NCBI GenBank assembly: GCA_947471745.1
Contig: CANJKZ010001160.1
Coordinates: forward strand, 907,001-971,000
Reading direction: 5' to 3'
Source of the DNA: Closterium sp. Naga37s-1
Taxonomy: Eukaryota > Streptophyta > Zygnematophyceae > Desmidiales > Closteriaceae
DNA: 64,000 bases
Shown one piece after another: positions 1-10,283 of this stretch. Each line of letters opens with the position of its first letter. Position 1 is the stretch's first letter. The notes beneath the pieces were generated by a model that worked only from the letters and a program-made list of their open reading frames with translations, had not been told where the DNA came from and searched no databases. A program made the translations under genes and the position numbers.

Positions 1-150
1 GTTGGAAGTGTGGTTGAATAGATGGATGAAGATGAGATAGCCTACTGTTATGAGGCTGCAGTGAGAGGGTTTGGAGGATAGTGCTATGTGAGAGAGGCTG
101 CAGAGGTGTGCTGCAGATTTGAGCAAAATGGAGATGTAGGAAGTGGGATG

Positions 151-504
151 TCAGAAGGATATGATTGTTGTGCATATGATTGCTGCTGGTGTTATGTTGG
201 TGTTTGAAAGATTAGCTTGGTTTCCCGTATTTCTAATGTGCTCAAGTATAATGACGTGCAAGTAAAGCCATTTTGTATCCGCCATGGATATTGTTGGGAA
301 GAATGTTGGCGAATAGATCACGTCTGCAATGATCCAAATAATGCAGCGATATACAAAGACTTTTGAATTCATCGAACAATGCATCCCTTTTCTGTAACAA
401 CCTGCATACATCAACGTCCAATTTTTTTTAACAAAATACTCACCAACGTGCTCAATTATTTCTTGTTGTTCACGGGTACTAATTAGGTTGTCCATTTGAA
501 GCAT
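151..504 (-). CDS. Unrecognised open frame, possible exon
   Basis: An open minus-strand frame whose first ATG is at 504; the frame continues upstream of it to about 546 without a stop, so it could be an exon rather than a complete gene. The product would be about 117 residues, moderately hydrophobic and rich in Ile, Met and Cys, with no motif I recognise. The surrounding DNA is AT-richer than the neighbouring transposons. It may be a host exon, an old transposon piece or chance. Confidence 0.2.
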   Translation of the reverse strand: MLQMDNLISTREQQEIIEHVGEYFVKKNWTLMYAGCYRKGMHCSMNSKVFVYRCIIWIIADVIYSPTFFPTISMADTKWLYLHVIILEHIRNTGNQANLSNTNITPAAIICTTIISF

Positions 505-759
505 TTCTAATATAAAGATTTTAAAGAAGATATGCTGCGGGCACAAAGAGAAGCGTGCATCTTTGTTAACTATGATGCGTCAACGCCGGAAAATGCTAAT
601 AATGTTTCAAATGCTAATTCCTTGACGAATTTGTCCTTAAGGATGGGCATCGGTCTTGATTCTCCTCTGGGGCTGGCCTCTTGTCACGCAAACCCCTAGG
701 GTTGCCCACGGTTTCCGCACCCAAGTGTGCACCATGCCACACCCAAAGTGCCTATGGCC

Positions 760-935
760 TGTCAGAATGTAATTATCTAGCCTGTAGTGGGGTGCTCTAT
801 AGCGGGTACAACCCAGTTAGGGTTTGCTATATGTATCCCAACTGCTGCTAGTGAACTCCTCCTTTGCTCATTTCTCTCTTGCCTAGCTAGGGCTTACCTA
901 GCTATGGCTCCTCGTTATGCTTACTATTCTTCACA
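760..935 (+). repeat. 5' LTR of TRIM-like element
   Basis: This is a 176-bp terminal repeat with TG...CA ends, almost identical to 2116-2291. It contains GGCTGTAGTGGGG-like and TAGGGTT-like stretches that echo the 125-bp LTR of the neighbouring copia. Confidence 0.9.
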
Positions 936-1129
936 TGGAATTAGAGCAGTTACGCTCCTGGCCTGTGGGCCCACCTACTTCCGCTGCCCTACTCTGTGTC
1001 GCGTGCCCCGGAGCGCGCGACCTTCGATTTTTCATCCCGCCGCGCGCTCGGGGCGCGCGGCGGTTTTCTGCCCGCTGTGCGCCCCGAGGCGCGCCGCGGT
1101 TTCCTGCCTTGGGGACCCGCGCGCGGCCC

Positions 1130-1480
1130 CCGCCCTGCTCGTCGCGGCGCCCTGGGGAGCACGCGCGGCCCCCGCCCTACTCGTCGCGGCGCCCTGGGGA
1201 GCGCGTGCGCCCCCCGCCCTGTTCGTCGCGGCGCCCTGGGGAGCACGCGCGGCCCCCGTTCTGCTCGTCGCGGCGCCCTGGGAAGCACGCGCGGCCCCCG
1301 CCCTGCTCGTCGCGGCGCCCTGGGGAGCCGTGCGCGCCCCCTGCCCGTCCGTCGCGGCGCCCTGGGGAGCCGCGCGCCCCCCCCCCCCCCTCCTGCCCGT
1401 CCGTCGCGGCGCCCTGGGGAGCCGCGCGCCCCTCCCCCCCCCCCCTCCCGCCCGTCCGTTTTGGCGCCCTGGGGTCGCGC
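1130..1480 (+). repeat. GC-rich ~51-bp minisatellite inside the TRIM-like element
   Basis: About seven imperfect copies of a unit containing CTCGTCGCGGCGCCCTGGGG followed by a GC-rich spacer. All six frames are open by chance over this stretch because it is over 80% GC, so the overlapping long frames here are not genes. Confidence 0.85.
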
Positions 1481-2115
1481 GCCGTCCCCCTCGCCGTTCC
1501 CCGCGCTCCTGCCCCGTCCCACCCGTTTTAGGGTTGTGTGGGTGAGGAGTGTGGGGGTGGCGGTTGTGGGGGTGTCGGTTGTGAGTTACTCCCCTTGCTC
1601 CTCCTCCTCCCTGGTCTCCCACTGCTGCAGCTGCCGCTGAGGGGGGTGGTGTGTGGGAGCCTAGGGTTTAAGGTTTAAGGAGGGTGCCGTGGGAGTGCAG
1701 CTAGGGTTTGAGCAGGGGGTGTGTGTCGAGGGTGTGGGGCAGTTGGAGGAGGTTGTGTGAAGGTAGCTGTCGTGTCGCCTGCAGCGCCTGTAGTCCGTCG
1801 CCCTTGCTTCGGTAGCCAGTGAGCCTGTTGCACCAGTCGTCAGTGGGTCCGTTGCTCCTGCCGCTCGTCTATAGCCGCGGAGCCAGTCACTCCAGTAGTC
1901 CGTCGCCCTTGCTTCGGTAGCCACTGAGTCAGCCGCTCCTGTGCCCGTGCCTTTGCAGCTTCAGTCGTTGCCTCCCATCTTCTCTCCCTCCACAGTTCCT
2001 CCTCCTCCTCACTTGCCCGCTGTGATTAACTCTAGCTTTGCTTACTATTGTGAACTCCTGCTCTATGCCTGCTTGGTCATTGTGCTGATTACACCCCACT
2101 TTGGCTATGGGGGTG

Positions 2116-2291
2116 TGTCAGAATGTTATTATCTAGCCTGTAGTGGGGTGCTCTATAGCGGGTACAACCCAGTTAGGGTTTGCTATATGTATCCCAACTG
2201 CTGCTAGTGAACTCCTCCTTTGCTCATTTCTCTCTTGCCTAGCTAGGGCTTACCTAGCTATGGCTCCTCGTTATGCCTACTATTCTTCACA
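2116..2291 (+). repeat. 3' LTR of TRIM-like element
   Basis: This is the second 176-bp terminal repeat, with TG...CA ends, followed directly by the target duplication TGGCC. Confidence 0.9.
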
Positions 2292-2584
2292 TGGCCCGCT
2301 CCTACACCACCAAAACGAGTCCTTGGTTGCCATCCCCATTCCTATGGCAGGAACTTGCCACATAACGTGACTGGCCGTAGTGGAAGCACGAGTCCCAAAA
2401 CCCACGACAATTGGCTGTGGGTGGGTTTGAACGACATTGGCGCGCTATTTCCACCGCGGTTGACACGAGCATATGCGCTTGCCGCGTGGTCCATTGCGGC
2501 CATGTCTGCGACCGCCTGCTTAAAGGGTCGAGAGGTTAGGAGACTCTTCTGCTGGAACAGCTTGAAGTGCTTTGCCGTGTGGAA

Positions 2585-2727
2585 TTATGAAGCGTCCTCC
2601 ATTTGAGGCACCTCGAAAAGCCTTGAAATGATGTTGAGAGCGTGCGAGATGGTTTTAAGTCGGCCCGCTGAGTTGTTATGCTGCGTCTTGTATTCGGCAT
2701 GTAGCACGTACGCCCGCATGTCCTCTG
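2585..2727 (-). pseudogene. 3' part of an open frame split by the copia insertion
   Basis: Minus-strand frame of about 47 residues ending MEDAS-stop at 2585. Removing the copia element and one target-site copy joins it in frame to the frame at 9978-10283, so the two pieces formed one uninterrupted frame before insertion. The product is not recognised. Confidence 0.45.
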
Positions 2728-2852
2728 TGTGAAATAATGAGGAAAGATTGACCAGGAAATGAGTTGGGTACAAATATGTGACCCTAGGAATCTCTACCCC
2801 ATACTGTCTACCCCACTACAGCCTAGAAAGACTATAGCATAAATGTTTGACA
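2728..2852 (-). repeat. 3' LTR of copia element 1
   Basis: 125 bp, 96% identical to 9853-9977, preceded on the minus strand by the polypurine tract at 2853-2862. Confidence 0.93.
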
Positions 2853-3046
2853 CACCCCCATAGGCAAAGTGGGGGAGAACAAGGGGTCACAAGACCAGTC
2901 AAGCAAGGCAAGCTCAGGGAGGATCACAACGTCACCACACATTCCGAGCACAAGTTCAAGGCCACAAGGCCAGTTCACATGCAGGATTATATATATAAAG
3001 GTAAACAAGCAAGTGCAGGTATAGATAGATCACAGTACAAGCAAGG

Positions 3047-5032
3047 TCAAGAAGTGAGCAAGTGAGGCCAAGTAGGCACAAGACCTAGCATCGTACAAAA
3101 GCGCTGATGATCACAAGGCTGAAGTGCCTTGGTAAAGATATCAGCAGTGTTGGCCCGAGAGGCCACGTAAGCAAGGCGCAGCTGACCACGCTGCTGTAGC
3201 TCACGAGCAAGGAAGTAGCGAAGAGCAATGTGCTTCGTTCTGTGCTCCAGTCTGTGCTCCCAACACAAGGCCAGCATGGCCTTGTTGTCTACGTACAGAA
3301 CTGGAGGAGAACGAGGCGGCTCTCCTAGGTCAGTCAGCAGGTAGGTGAGCCAGCGTAATTCCTGTGCAGCCATGGCCCCTGCGTAGATCTCAGCCTCACA
3401 GCTGGAGCCGAGGACAGAAGACGAGCGGGTAGACCGCCACGAGACAGAGCCGGAACCAAGGCTGAAGGTGTAACCCTGTGACGACCGCTGCGTAGCCTGG
3501 TCATCAGCCCAAGAAGCGTCTGCGTGACCAGTGAGGACCACTGGACTCCGCCCTCCAAGCACAAGCCCCATGCCCGACGTACTGCACAAGTAGCGCAACA
3601 CCCTCTTCGCTGCAGCCATGTGCTCTGGTCTGTGTCTCCCAGGAGCAACATAGCGTGCCAAGATGCTAAGAGGGTATGCAAGGTCAGGTCGAGTGCAGGT
3701 CATCAGGTACATGAGGCAGCCAACAAGCTCTGGGTACGGGCCACTCGGCTCTACGGACTCATCCGAAGGCAGAGCTGAGAGCGAGTGGCGAGTAGACAGA
3801 GGAGTGGCCTGAGGCGAGGAGTACGTGAAGTCGAAGCGCTGAAGGACCTGCTGCACCATGTGTGACTGAGTCAGGGTAATGGTGCGCTGTGCTCTGTCCC
3901 GGGTGATCTGCAAGCCAAGGTAGCTGCGCACTTCACCCAGGTCTGTGCACGTGTGTCTCTTCTGCAGCTCGGACTTCACGTGGGCGAGTCCAGCAGTGTC
4001 AGCAGTAGCAAAGACCAAGTTGTCGACGTACACGAGGATGTAGAACGGCGGCAAAGAGGTGTCGGTGCGTAGAAACAGCGACGGGCCGGCAGTAGAAGGA
4101 GCAAACCCAAGAGCCGCAAGTGTAGTCCTCAGTGTGTCGTGCCACTCACGGGGCGCCTGGCGGAGACCGTAGACTGGTCGCCGGAGGCTCCACTGGGTAC
4201 CAGGAGGAAACGACCCAGTGAAGCCAGGTGGGCGGCGCAGCCAGATCTCCTCGTGCAGGCTGCTCTGTAGGAAAGCTGTGCTGAAGTCAAGAGAGTGAAG
4301 CTCGTAGTCGCGCTGAGCGGCTATGTGCCGCAGCACCCGAAGAGTGGTCATCTTCGGGGTGGGAGAGAAGGTCTGAAAGTAGTCAACTCCCTGCCGCTGA
4401 CTGAAGCCTCGAGCCACGTAACGCGCCTTGAAGACAGGCGGAGAACCCGGCGGCCGCTTCACCCTGAAAATCCACATGCCACTGACGATGTTCGCCCCAG
4501 GTGGGGGAACCTCGTCGACGTAGGTGCCTGTGGACTTCCAGGAAGCCATCTTTGCGTCCATGACTGACTGCCACTGAGAGGAGTAGGGACCCTCTATCGC
4601 CTCTGCGTAAGAGCGCGGAGTCGGGATGTCTGGTGCATCCGGGTCTCCCTCAGGGGCAATCAGCATGGACACGAGATGAGGTAAAGCAGCAGCAAAACAC
4701 TGGAACTCCTCCTGCCTGTCCTCAAGGACGTCCGTGCTAAGAGCACACTCACCCCCGACGGACGGAGGACAGACAGACCCAGACTCAGCAACAAGACTAG
4801 CAGCGTAGTCTAGACGACAGTGAGCAGCGAAGTCGATACTCTCAGGAACTAAGGCAGACGCAGCAGTGGACTCAAAGGAAGGGTCAGTGACAACAGTAGC
4901 CAGAAGACGCGTGACAGTAGGACTGGCAGCACGAAGAGAGTCAGACTCCAGGTCAGCAAGAGCAGGAAGAGAGGACTCTGGAGGAGACGGCAAAGGGACA
5001 CGCAGTGGAGCAGTGGAAGGACGCAGTGCCAT
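3047..5032 (-). CDS. copia 1 reverse transcriptase-RNase H (661 codons)
   Basis: A long open minus-strand frame. Residues ~160-400 form the copia reverse transcriptase (WIFRVKRPPG, FLQSSLHEEIWLRRPPGF, YGLRQAPREWHD), with YVDN in place of the catalytic YVDD near residue 336. Residues ~500-640 are RNase H (HADASWADD, EAEIYAGAMAAQELRW, YVDNKAMLAL, IFTKAL). The second polymerase Asp is Asn here, a single G-to-A change that should cripple synthesis. The start is nominal, since the region is part of a longer polyprotein. Confidence 0.9.
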   Translation of the reverse strand: MALRPSTAPLRVPLPSPPESSLPALADLESDSLRAASPTVTRLLATVVTDPSFESTAASALVPESIDFAAHCRLDYAASLVAESGSVCPPSVGGECALSTDVLEDRQEEFQCFAAALPHLVSMLIAPEGDPDAPDIPTPRSYAEAIEGPYSSQWQSVMDAKMASWKSTGTYVDEVPPPGANIVSGMWIFRVKRPPGSPPVFKARYVARGFSQRQGVDYFQTFSPTPKMTTLRVLRHIAAQRDYELHSLDFSTAFLQSSLHEEIWLRRPPGFTGSFPPGTQWSLRRPVYGLRQAPREWHDTLRTTLAALGFAPSTAGPSLFLRTDTSLPPFYILVYVDNLVFATADTAGLAHVKSELQKRHTCTDLGEVRSYLGLQITRDRAQRTITLTQSHMVQQVLQRFDFTYSSPQATPLSTRHSLSALPSDESVEPSGPYPELVGCLMYLMTCTRPDLAYPLSILARYVAPGRHRPEHMAAAKRVLRYLCSTSGMGLVLGGRSPVVLTGHADASWADDQATQRSSQGYTFSLGSGSVSWRSTRSSSVLGSSCEAEIYAGAMAAQELRWLTYLLTDLGEPPRSPPVLYVDNKAMLALCWEHRLEHRTKHIALRYFLARELQQRGQLRLAYVASRANTADIFTKALQPCDHQRFCTMLGLVPTWPHLLTS

Positions 5033-5707
5033 ATGGTGCGTGCTTGGGACCGCAGGAGGACGCGGACGCGGAACACGACGACTAGTGCGAGCAGCACGAA
5101 TAGGCGACGCAGGACGAGACGCAGGCTCACGATGCTCAGCAAGACCTCCAGTAGGACCAGAGTAGGGAGAAGGAGCAGGCAGTGGGGAGGCGGGCTATAA
5201 CTGTGACTCGGACTGGACAGGCGGTGGACACTCTAAGGAAGAAGCAGGACCAGCAGAAGGCGGGAGACGAAGAACCTGCTCAAGGAGCGGAACGAAGTAC
5301 GGCCGCGGCCGCGCAGCGCCTCCAGAACCAGCAGGTACAGCACCAGCACCCCCAGCGGCAGTACCAGCGCCAGTAGCACCCCCAGCTCCAGCAGCGCCAA
5401 CTCCAGCACCCCGAGAAGCACCAGCGCCAGCAGCACCTCCAGCGCCAACACCCCCAGCAGCTCCAGCTCCAGCCGGACCACCGGAAGTCCCAACAGCTCC
5501 AGCTCCAGCAGCACCTACCCCAGCAGCACCGCCAGCAGCTCCAGCACAAGGAGCACCCCCAGGCCCAGCAGCTCCAGTACCTCCAGTACGAGCGCCTCCG
5601 GGACCCGTGGCACCAGTACCCTCAGCAGCAGTAGAACCTCCAACTCCAGCAACACCTCCAGCTCCAGCAGCACGGCTCCAGCGCCGAGCAAACCACTCGC
5701 GCAGCTC

Positions 5708-7144
5708 CTATGGAGAGGGTAGCTCACGCCGGGACGAAGCACCCGAAGGAATTCCAGACCCAGTACCGCCAGACTCCACACGAGCAGGCCCAGCATCCTC
5801 AGGCTCCACACCCCCAGTCGTAGCACCCCTAGGCTCAGCACCCCCAGGCTCAGGACCCGCAGGCTCAGCACCCCTAGCAGCACCAGAGTCAACAGCTACC
5901 TCGACAGGCTCAACTGCGTCTACCTGAGACACACCTGAGGGGGCAAGACCCTGAGGGGGAAGGGGGTCGACCGGGGGGGGACCTGGAGCGAGGAAGAGCG
6001 ACGGCGGGGGAAGGGGTGCAGTGCGGTAGGGGAAGAGACGGTAGTGAGGAACCGACTCGTCAAACGTGACGTCCTGGGAGGACAGAACATGGTGCGAGGT
6101 GGGGTGGTAAAACTGCCAACCAGGCGCGTCAAGGGGGAAGCCAAGGAAGACGCAGGGAACAGCATGGAAGGACAGCTTGTCCGCAGACAAGTCGCGGACA
6201 AAAGCCCGAGATCCCCAGACACGAAACGCAGACGCATCGCCAACCTTCCCTGTCCACCGCAGAGTAGGGGTCTCCTTGCCGGAGACCTGGGGCTGAAGGT
6301 TGATCTGATGCGCCGCGTACTGAACCGCGAACGGCCACAGAAAATGGGGAGCAGCCGCATGGATCATGGACGTACGAGCGACGTCCATGACCATGCCAAT
6401 GCGGCGCTCAGCAATCCCATTTTGCTGTGGAGAGGCCGGAAGCGTGAACGTCTGGCGGATGCCTCGTGCACGACCGAAGGCTCGCAGAAGGTCAGAGGAA
6501 AACTCTCCGCCTCTGTCGGAGTGCAGACGCAGAACAGGAAAGTCTGAGCCAAAACACTCTCTGAGCTGGAGACGAGCTGCGCGGATCCAGTTGATCCACA
6601 CCTCAGTGACCTCACCCTTGCTGCGCAAGGAAAAGACCGTGGTGTAACGCGAGTAGTCGTCAACCACCAGCAGGAAGTAACGCTCGTGACCCTGTCCACG
6701 GACGCGGGCGGGGCCCCACACGTCGAGGTAAAGTGTCTGCAGCGGAGCCTCTGTCGGAGGAAACTCGGAGGAGTGAGGAGCGGCACGCTGCCGCCCCTCG
6801 ACGCAGGGAACGCAGGTAGGGGCAGGCCCCGGAGGAAGAGGAGGGAGGGACCGGGGGAGACCAGAGACAAGGACACGGGAGGCCATGCCTCAGAGACGAG
6901 GCTGGGAGGGGTGACCAAGGCGGTGGTGCCAGAGGAGAGTCTGGTGAGTCAGGAGACGACACGAGCAGGGGGCGGACTCAGGACCGGAGTTGGACGCTCC
7001 AGCAAACACCTGACCCGACGCAGCTACCTGACCAGACGCAGCAACCGGAGGAGACTCAGTAGTCAGTGTGTACAGGATCAACCCCGGCTGACGGGTAAAC
7101 GTGGCCAAGTGTCGGCCCGTCCGAGCACACGTACAGTGGGTCAC
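5708..7144 (-). pseudogene. copia 1 integrase
   Basis: A GAG-pre-integrase segment ending LLWHHRLGHPSQPRL (about 6895) has the zinc-binding His pair. After a TGA at 6890 the frame continues as the integrase core: CVPCVEGRQ, then D in YLDVWGP, D in HSDRGGEF and E in SPQQNGIAERR give the D,D,E catalytic triad. It runs into a Pro/Gly/Glu-rich linker that ends at a TAG near 5708. The frame is shared with the reverse transcriptase starting at 5032, so only stop codons separate them. Integrase inserts the cDNA; the TSD shows it worked for this copy or its source. Confidence 0.85.
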
Positions 7145-7611
7145 TCGCTGTCTTGCAGGAGTGAACTGGTCAACCCCCCCATCCTGAGATCAGAACCACT
7201 CACCAAGTTCATAGAGAACGAGGGGAGGTAAAGAACTGATAGGGTGCCAGAAGGGGTCGCCGGACACGGTAAGACAGTGGAGAAGTGGGCAAGGACAGGA
7301 CCCCCAGAGGGGTCCGCCAGGGAGACCGCAACTGGCCGACTAAGCGGCGTGAGCGTGGTGCGGTCTCGAAAGAAGGAGCGAGAAGCACCCGAGTCAAGGG
7401 TGAAGGTGTGTAAGGCCTGAGCCGACATGGTACCTGAGAGAGCAGACTCACCAGCACCTGGGGCAGCAGACTCACCAGCACCTGGAGCAGCAGACGCACT
7501 AGCACCAAGAGCAGCAGCCTCACCAGCACCTAGAGCAGCAGCCTCAATGCAAGGGTCAGGCGGAACACACAGGTAACAGTCACCCTCATCACTAGTAGAC
7601 ACAACATACAT
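7141..7611 (-). pseudogene. copia 1 aspartic protease domain
   Basis: Minus-strand frame containing the protease signature L-D-S-G-A-S-R at about residues 73-79, then a copia-type SMNLVSGSDL segment. Short Gly/Ala repeats (AALGAGEA, AAPGAGES) precede the active site. The frame ends in a premature stop; the sequence resumes one frame over in the integrase frame at 7144, at a run of C near 7175-7181, indicating a single-base slip. Protease would process the polyprotein. Confidence 0.8.
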
Positions 7612-7639
7612 GGCAGCAAGAATGGCATCATAATCAAGA

Positions 7640-8922
7640 TCAAAGATAGCAACCCCCGATCTAAGCAGCTCGCCCCAGCAGTGGCGTCAGGGAACTGGAG
7701 ACGCCAGGCGTCCGTCAGGCGGCCGAAGCAGCGCTGGGTGGTGTGCGGGCCACCGCACGGCTCACCAGTGCGGTCGCCGGTACGCAGGACGTAGGCACAG
7801 GGACCAGCACCCCCACCCCGCTGACGCGCAGCGTACCACTCACGAAGCTGCTGGGGGGGCGGGGTCTCACGAGTGCGCTGCTGCTGCTGGCGCTGACCAC
7901 CACCGAAGCCGCCCCGCTGCACAGAGCCACCCCGACCAGCTCCACCGCCGCCGCCGCCGCCACCGCCGCCACCGCCGCCTCCTCCGCTCCCACCGCCACC
8001 GCCGCCGCCGCCTCCGCCTCCACCGCTGCCACCGAAGCCCCCACCCCCGCCACCACTCCCACCGCCCACCCCCACCCCCTCCGCCGCCTCCACCGCCACC
8101 TCCACCGCCCCCGCCAGCTCCTCCAGCGCCCTTGCCCCCCTTTCCCTTGGCGCTGCGGCGTCTCCCGCTAGGGGCAGACGCAGCGCCGACCGACTCGGTG
8201 CCAACGAGGTCGACCGCAGCAGCAGAGGCAACAGAGGGCAAAAGGGGGGAGGGGGAGCACCCCTCAAAGAAGGGGGTACGAGGGTCACCACGAGAGGCTC
8301 CTACAACGACTATACTCTTCTTAGCTGCCAGGAGGCGCTCTTCGAGGAGGTCAACGGTGAGTGTGGTGGGGCAAACAGAGAGGAAGTGGTCCCTGACCGA
8401 GCGAAGGGAGTCAGGGAGCCGGGTGACTAGGTAGTAGAGGGTGATGTACATGGGGGGGGGGTTCTTGGCGCAGAACTCAGCAGGAAGCGCAGCGCGGTAG
8501 CGGGTGTCACTAGTGCGAAGGTGCGTAATGAGGTCAGCGACTGTGGGAAAGGCGGCGAGGTCAGGGAACAGGTACGGCAGCATGAGGCGACTAAGGGCAG
8601 TAGTGGCAGGGGAAGAGTAGCGTGCAACTACAGCGTCGTACAAGGTCTTAGCACTCTTGTACTGACTGAAGTGCGCGCGCTCAGTGGACGGCAAGTGACT
8701 ACGCACAGCAAGACGGGCAGCAGCATCGCGTGTGGCCCACTGTGAGCGAACAGTACTGTCAGCATCGGCAGTAGGGGCAGCAAAGGCGCCAGACGTGAGA
8801 TCGAACAGTGAGAGACCATCTTTTCTATCGCACTGCAGGAAAAGCTGCAGATCATCGACCCAGACCTCAAAGTCGACAGCCCGACCCTCAGCATCAAAGG
8901 TGAGAACACTAGGGGTAGCCAT
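7640..8922 (-). pseudogene. gag: copia 1 gag, frameshifted
   Basis: Starts at an ATG at 8922. The first ~250 residues form a copia-type Gag (UBN2-like) with the usual helical region and a 'RLPDSLRSVRDHFLSV' type segment. A very long Gly run (about 8150-7900) causes the frame to slip; the continuing frame carries Arg/Gln-rich sequence and an atypical Cys/His motif (C-A-Y-V ... G-E-P-C-G-G-P-H ... R-C) that resembles those of plant copia elements of this type. Gag would package element RNA. Gag and the next domain are in different frames, so translation as it stands would fail or need frameshifting. Confidence 0.8.
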
Positions 8923-9289
8923 GACAGCAGCAGCAGCAGGCTAGCAGTGGCAGCAGTAGGCTAGGAGCAGCTCAGTACGAGAGGCGCGGCTCGGCGGTGC
9001 TCTTACCAGGGGCGGGAGGGTAGAGGTCCGCAAGCGGTGGGGCAGGGCCGAGGCGCGCCGGCAGGGACAGGGCCGCGACAGGGCAGCATAGGAGTGCCGC
9101 GCCTCGGCTGCAGGGCAGGGCCGGGACGGCGGCGGCGGCTGTCACGGCAGCGGCAGCAGCGGTTGTCCCAGCAGGAGCGGCGGCGGCTGTCACGGCAGCA
9201 GCGGCGGGGGCGGTCGGTCGTAGAAGAAGCAGCAGCGGCAGCAGGCACGACGGCAGCTGCTGCTGGGGCGGCGACGGCTGGGTGGCAGG

Positions 9290-9720
9290 GCCGTGAAGAG
9301 CCGGGGAGGGGCCGCAAAGGGGCCGCGACGAGCCGCGAAGGAGCCGCGGAGGGGGCTATGAAGGAGCCGCGAGGGGCTGTGAAGGAGCCGCGAGGGGCCG
9401 CGAAGGGCGGCGAGGGGCCGCGAAGGGGGCGCTAAGGGCGGCGAAGGGGCCGAGAAGGGGCCACGAGAGGGCGTGAAGGGGCCGCGAAGGGCAGCGACGG
9501 GGCCGAGAAGGGGCCGCGAGGGGCCGCGACGGGGCCGAGAGGGGCCGCGAAGAGCGGCGAAGGGGCCGCGAGGGGCCGCGAGGGGCTATGAAGGGCCGCG
9601 AGAGGGGCCACGAAGGGCCGCGGAGGGGCCGCGAGGGAGCCGCGAAGGGGCCGCGAAGGGCCGTGAGAGGTGCCGCGAAGGGGCCTTTAAGAGGGCGCGA
9701 CGGGCCGCTAAGGGCAGGGG
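9290..9720 (-). repeat. GC-rich short-unit repeat in the copia 1 leader
   Basis: Between the primer site and gag lies a degenerate array built on a GGGGCCGCGAAGGG-like unit of roughly 12-18 bp. A GC-rich tandem array occupies the equivalent place after the primer site in the TRIM-like element, although the unit differs. The open frames over it are composition artefacts. Confidence 0.75.
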
Positions 9721-9852
9721 ATGCGACGGAAGGGCAGGCGCACGGGGCGCGACTAGGGCAGGCGCGAAGCGCGCTCCGGGCAGGTAAAAAAAAAAATCGA
9801 TTTCGTGGTGGGCCCTAGAAAACGTTCCCACTAGGGAACCTGCTCTATACCA

Positions 9853-9977
9853 TGTGAAATAATGAGGAAAGATTGACTAGGAAATGAGTTGGGTACAAAT
9901 ATGTAACCCTAGGAAATTGTACCCCATACTGTCTACCCCACTACAGCCTAGAAAGACTATAGCATAAATGTTTGACA
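9853..9977 (-). repeat. 5' LTR of copia element 1
   Basis: 125 bp with TG...CA ends, starting at 9977 on the minus strand. The tRNA primer site follows at 9852 downwards. Confidence 0.93.
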
Positions 9978-10283
9978 CTCTGGGTCCTCCGTTTGCTCGC
10001 ACATGGGGTGATTGATGAATGTTGCCGCCAGAAAGGTGAGGTTAGAAGAAGGGAGGGGGATAAGGTGTTCCGTGCCAATAAAATTAGCATTGTTGACTAG
10101 AGCCTCACCGGCGTCATTGTCGAAGTTGTTGGTGTCGTTGGCGATGGCTAGAGCAGAGCGAGCACCGGTCGCTACGTCCTTGTCATGGCGGTTCGTCCTT
10201 GCTCCTCGCGTTCCTATGTTGTTTTTGCTTTGCAGTTTCTTTTTATACTGACGCAGATGCAGCAGGTAGTGCAGTTTCCACGG
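9978..10283 (-). pseudogene. 5' part of an exon-like frame split by copia 1
   Basis: Minus-strand frame of about 100 codons beginning just after a possible acceptor (TTATAG at 10289-10284) and reading PWKLHYLLHLRQYKKKL through NHPMCEQTEDPE into the target site. It continues in frame on the other side of the element at 2727. The composition (acidic, Asn-rich) looks protein-like, but I do not recognise the family. It could be a host exon or an older transposon gene. Confidence 0.4.

Larger units (their letters stand above)
760..2291 (+). mobile_element. Non-autonomous LTR retrotransposon (TRIM-like), intact ends
   Basis: The ends are two 176-bp direct repeats beginning TGTCAG and ending TTCACA, flanked by a perfect 5-bp duplication TGGCC (755-759 and 2292-2296). 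A primer-binding-like sequence, TGGAATTAGAGCAG, follows the 5' LTR at 936, and a purine tract, ATGGGGGTG, precedes the 3' LTR at 2107-2115. The 1.18-kb interior has no gag or pol; it is a GC-rich minisatellite plus short repeats. The polypurine neighbourhood nearly matches that of the copia element at 2728-9977, which I infer to be its mobilising partner. The two LTRs differ at only about two positions, so insertion is recent. Confidence 0.9.
2728..9977 (-). mobile_element. Full-length Ty1/copia retrotransposon
   Basis: The element has 125-bp LTRs (TGTCAAAC...TTTCACA on the minus strand) and a perfect 5-bp target duplication CTCTG (2723-2727 and 9978-9982). The primer-binding site TGGTATAGAGCAGG directly follows the 5' LTR, and a purine tract ends CTATGGGGGTG before the 3' LTR. 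The order gag, protease, integrase, reverse transcriptase, RNase H is copia-type. The LTRs differ at five positions, so the insertion is young. Coding capacity is damaged by several frameshifts at homopolymers, a TGA near 6890, a TAG near 5708, and YVDN instead of YVDD in the polymerase site. Confidence 0.95.

Noticed and set aside
787-1640. Overlapping long frames on both strands in the first 2 kb
   Set aside because: Caused by very high GC content and a 51-bp repeat inside a non-autonomous LTR element.
5233-5927. Leu/Val-rich, Trp/Cys-rich and Pro/Ala-rich frames on both strands
   Set aside because: Low-complexity linker of the copia 1 polyprotein read in wrong frames; only the frame shared by integrase and reverse transcriptase is meaningful.
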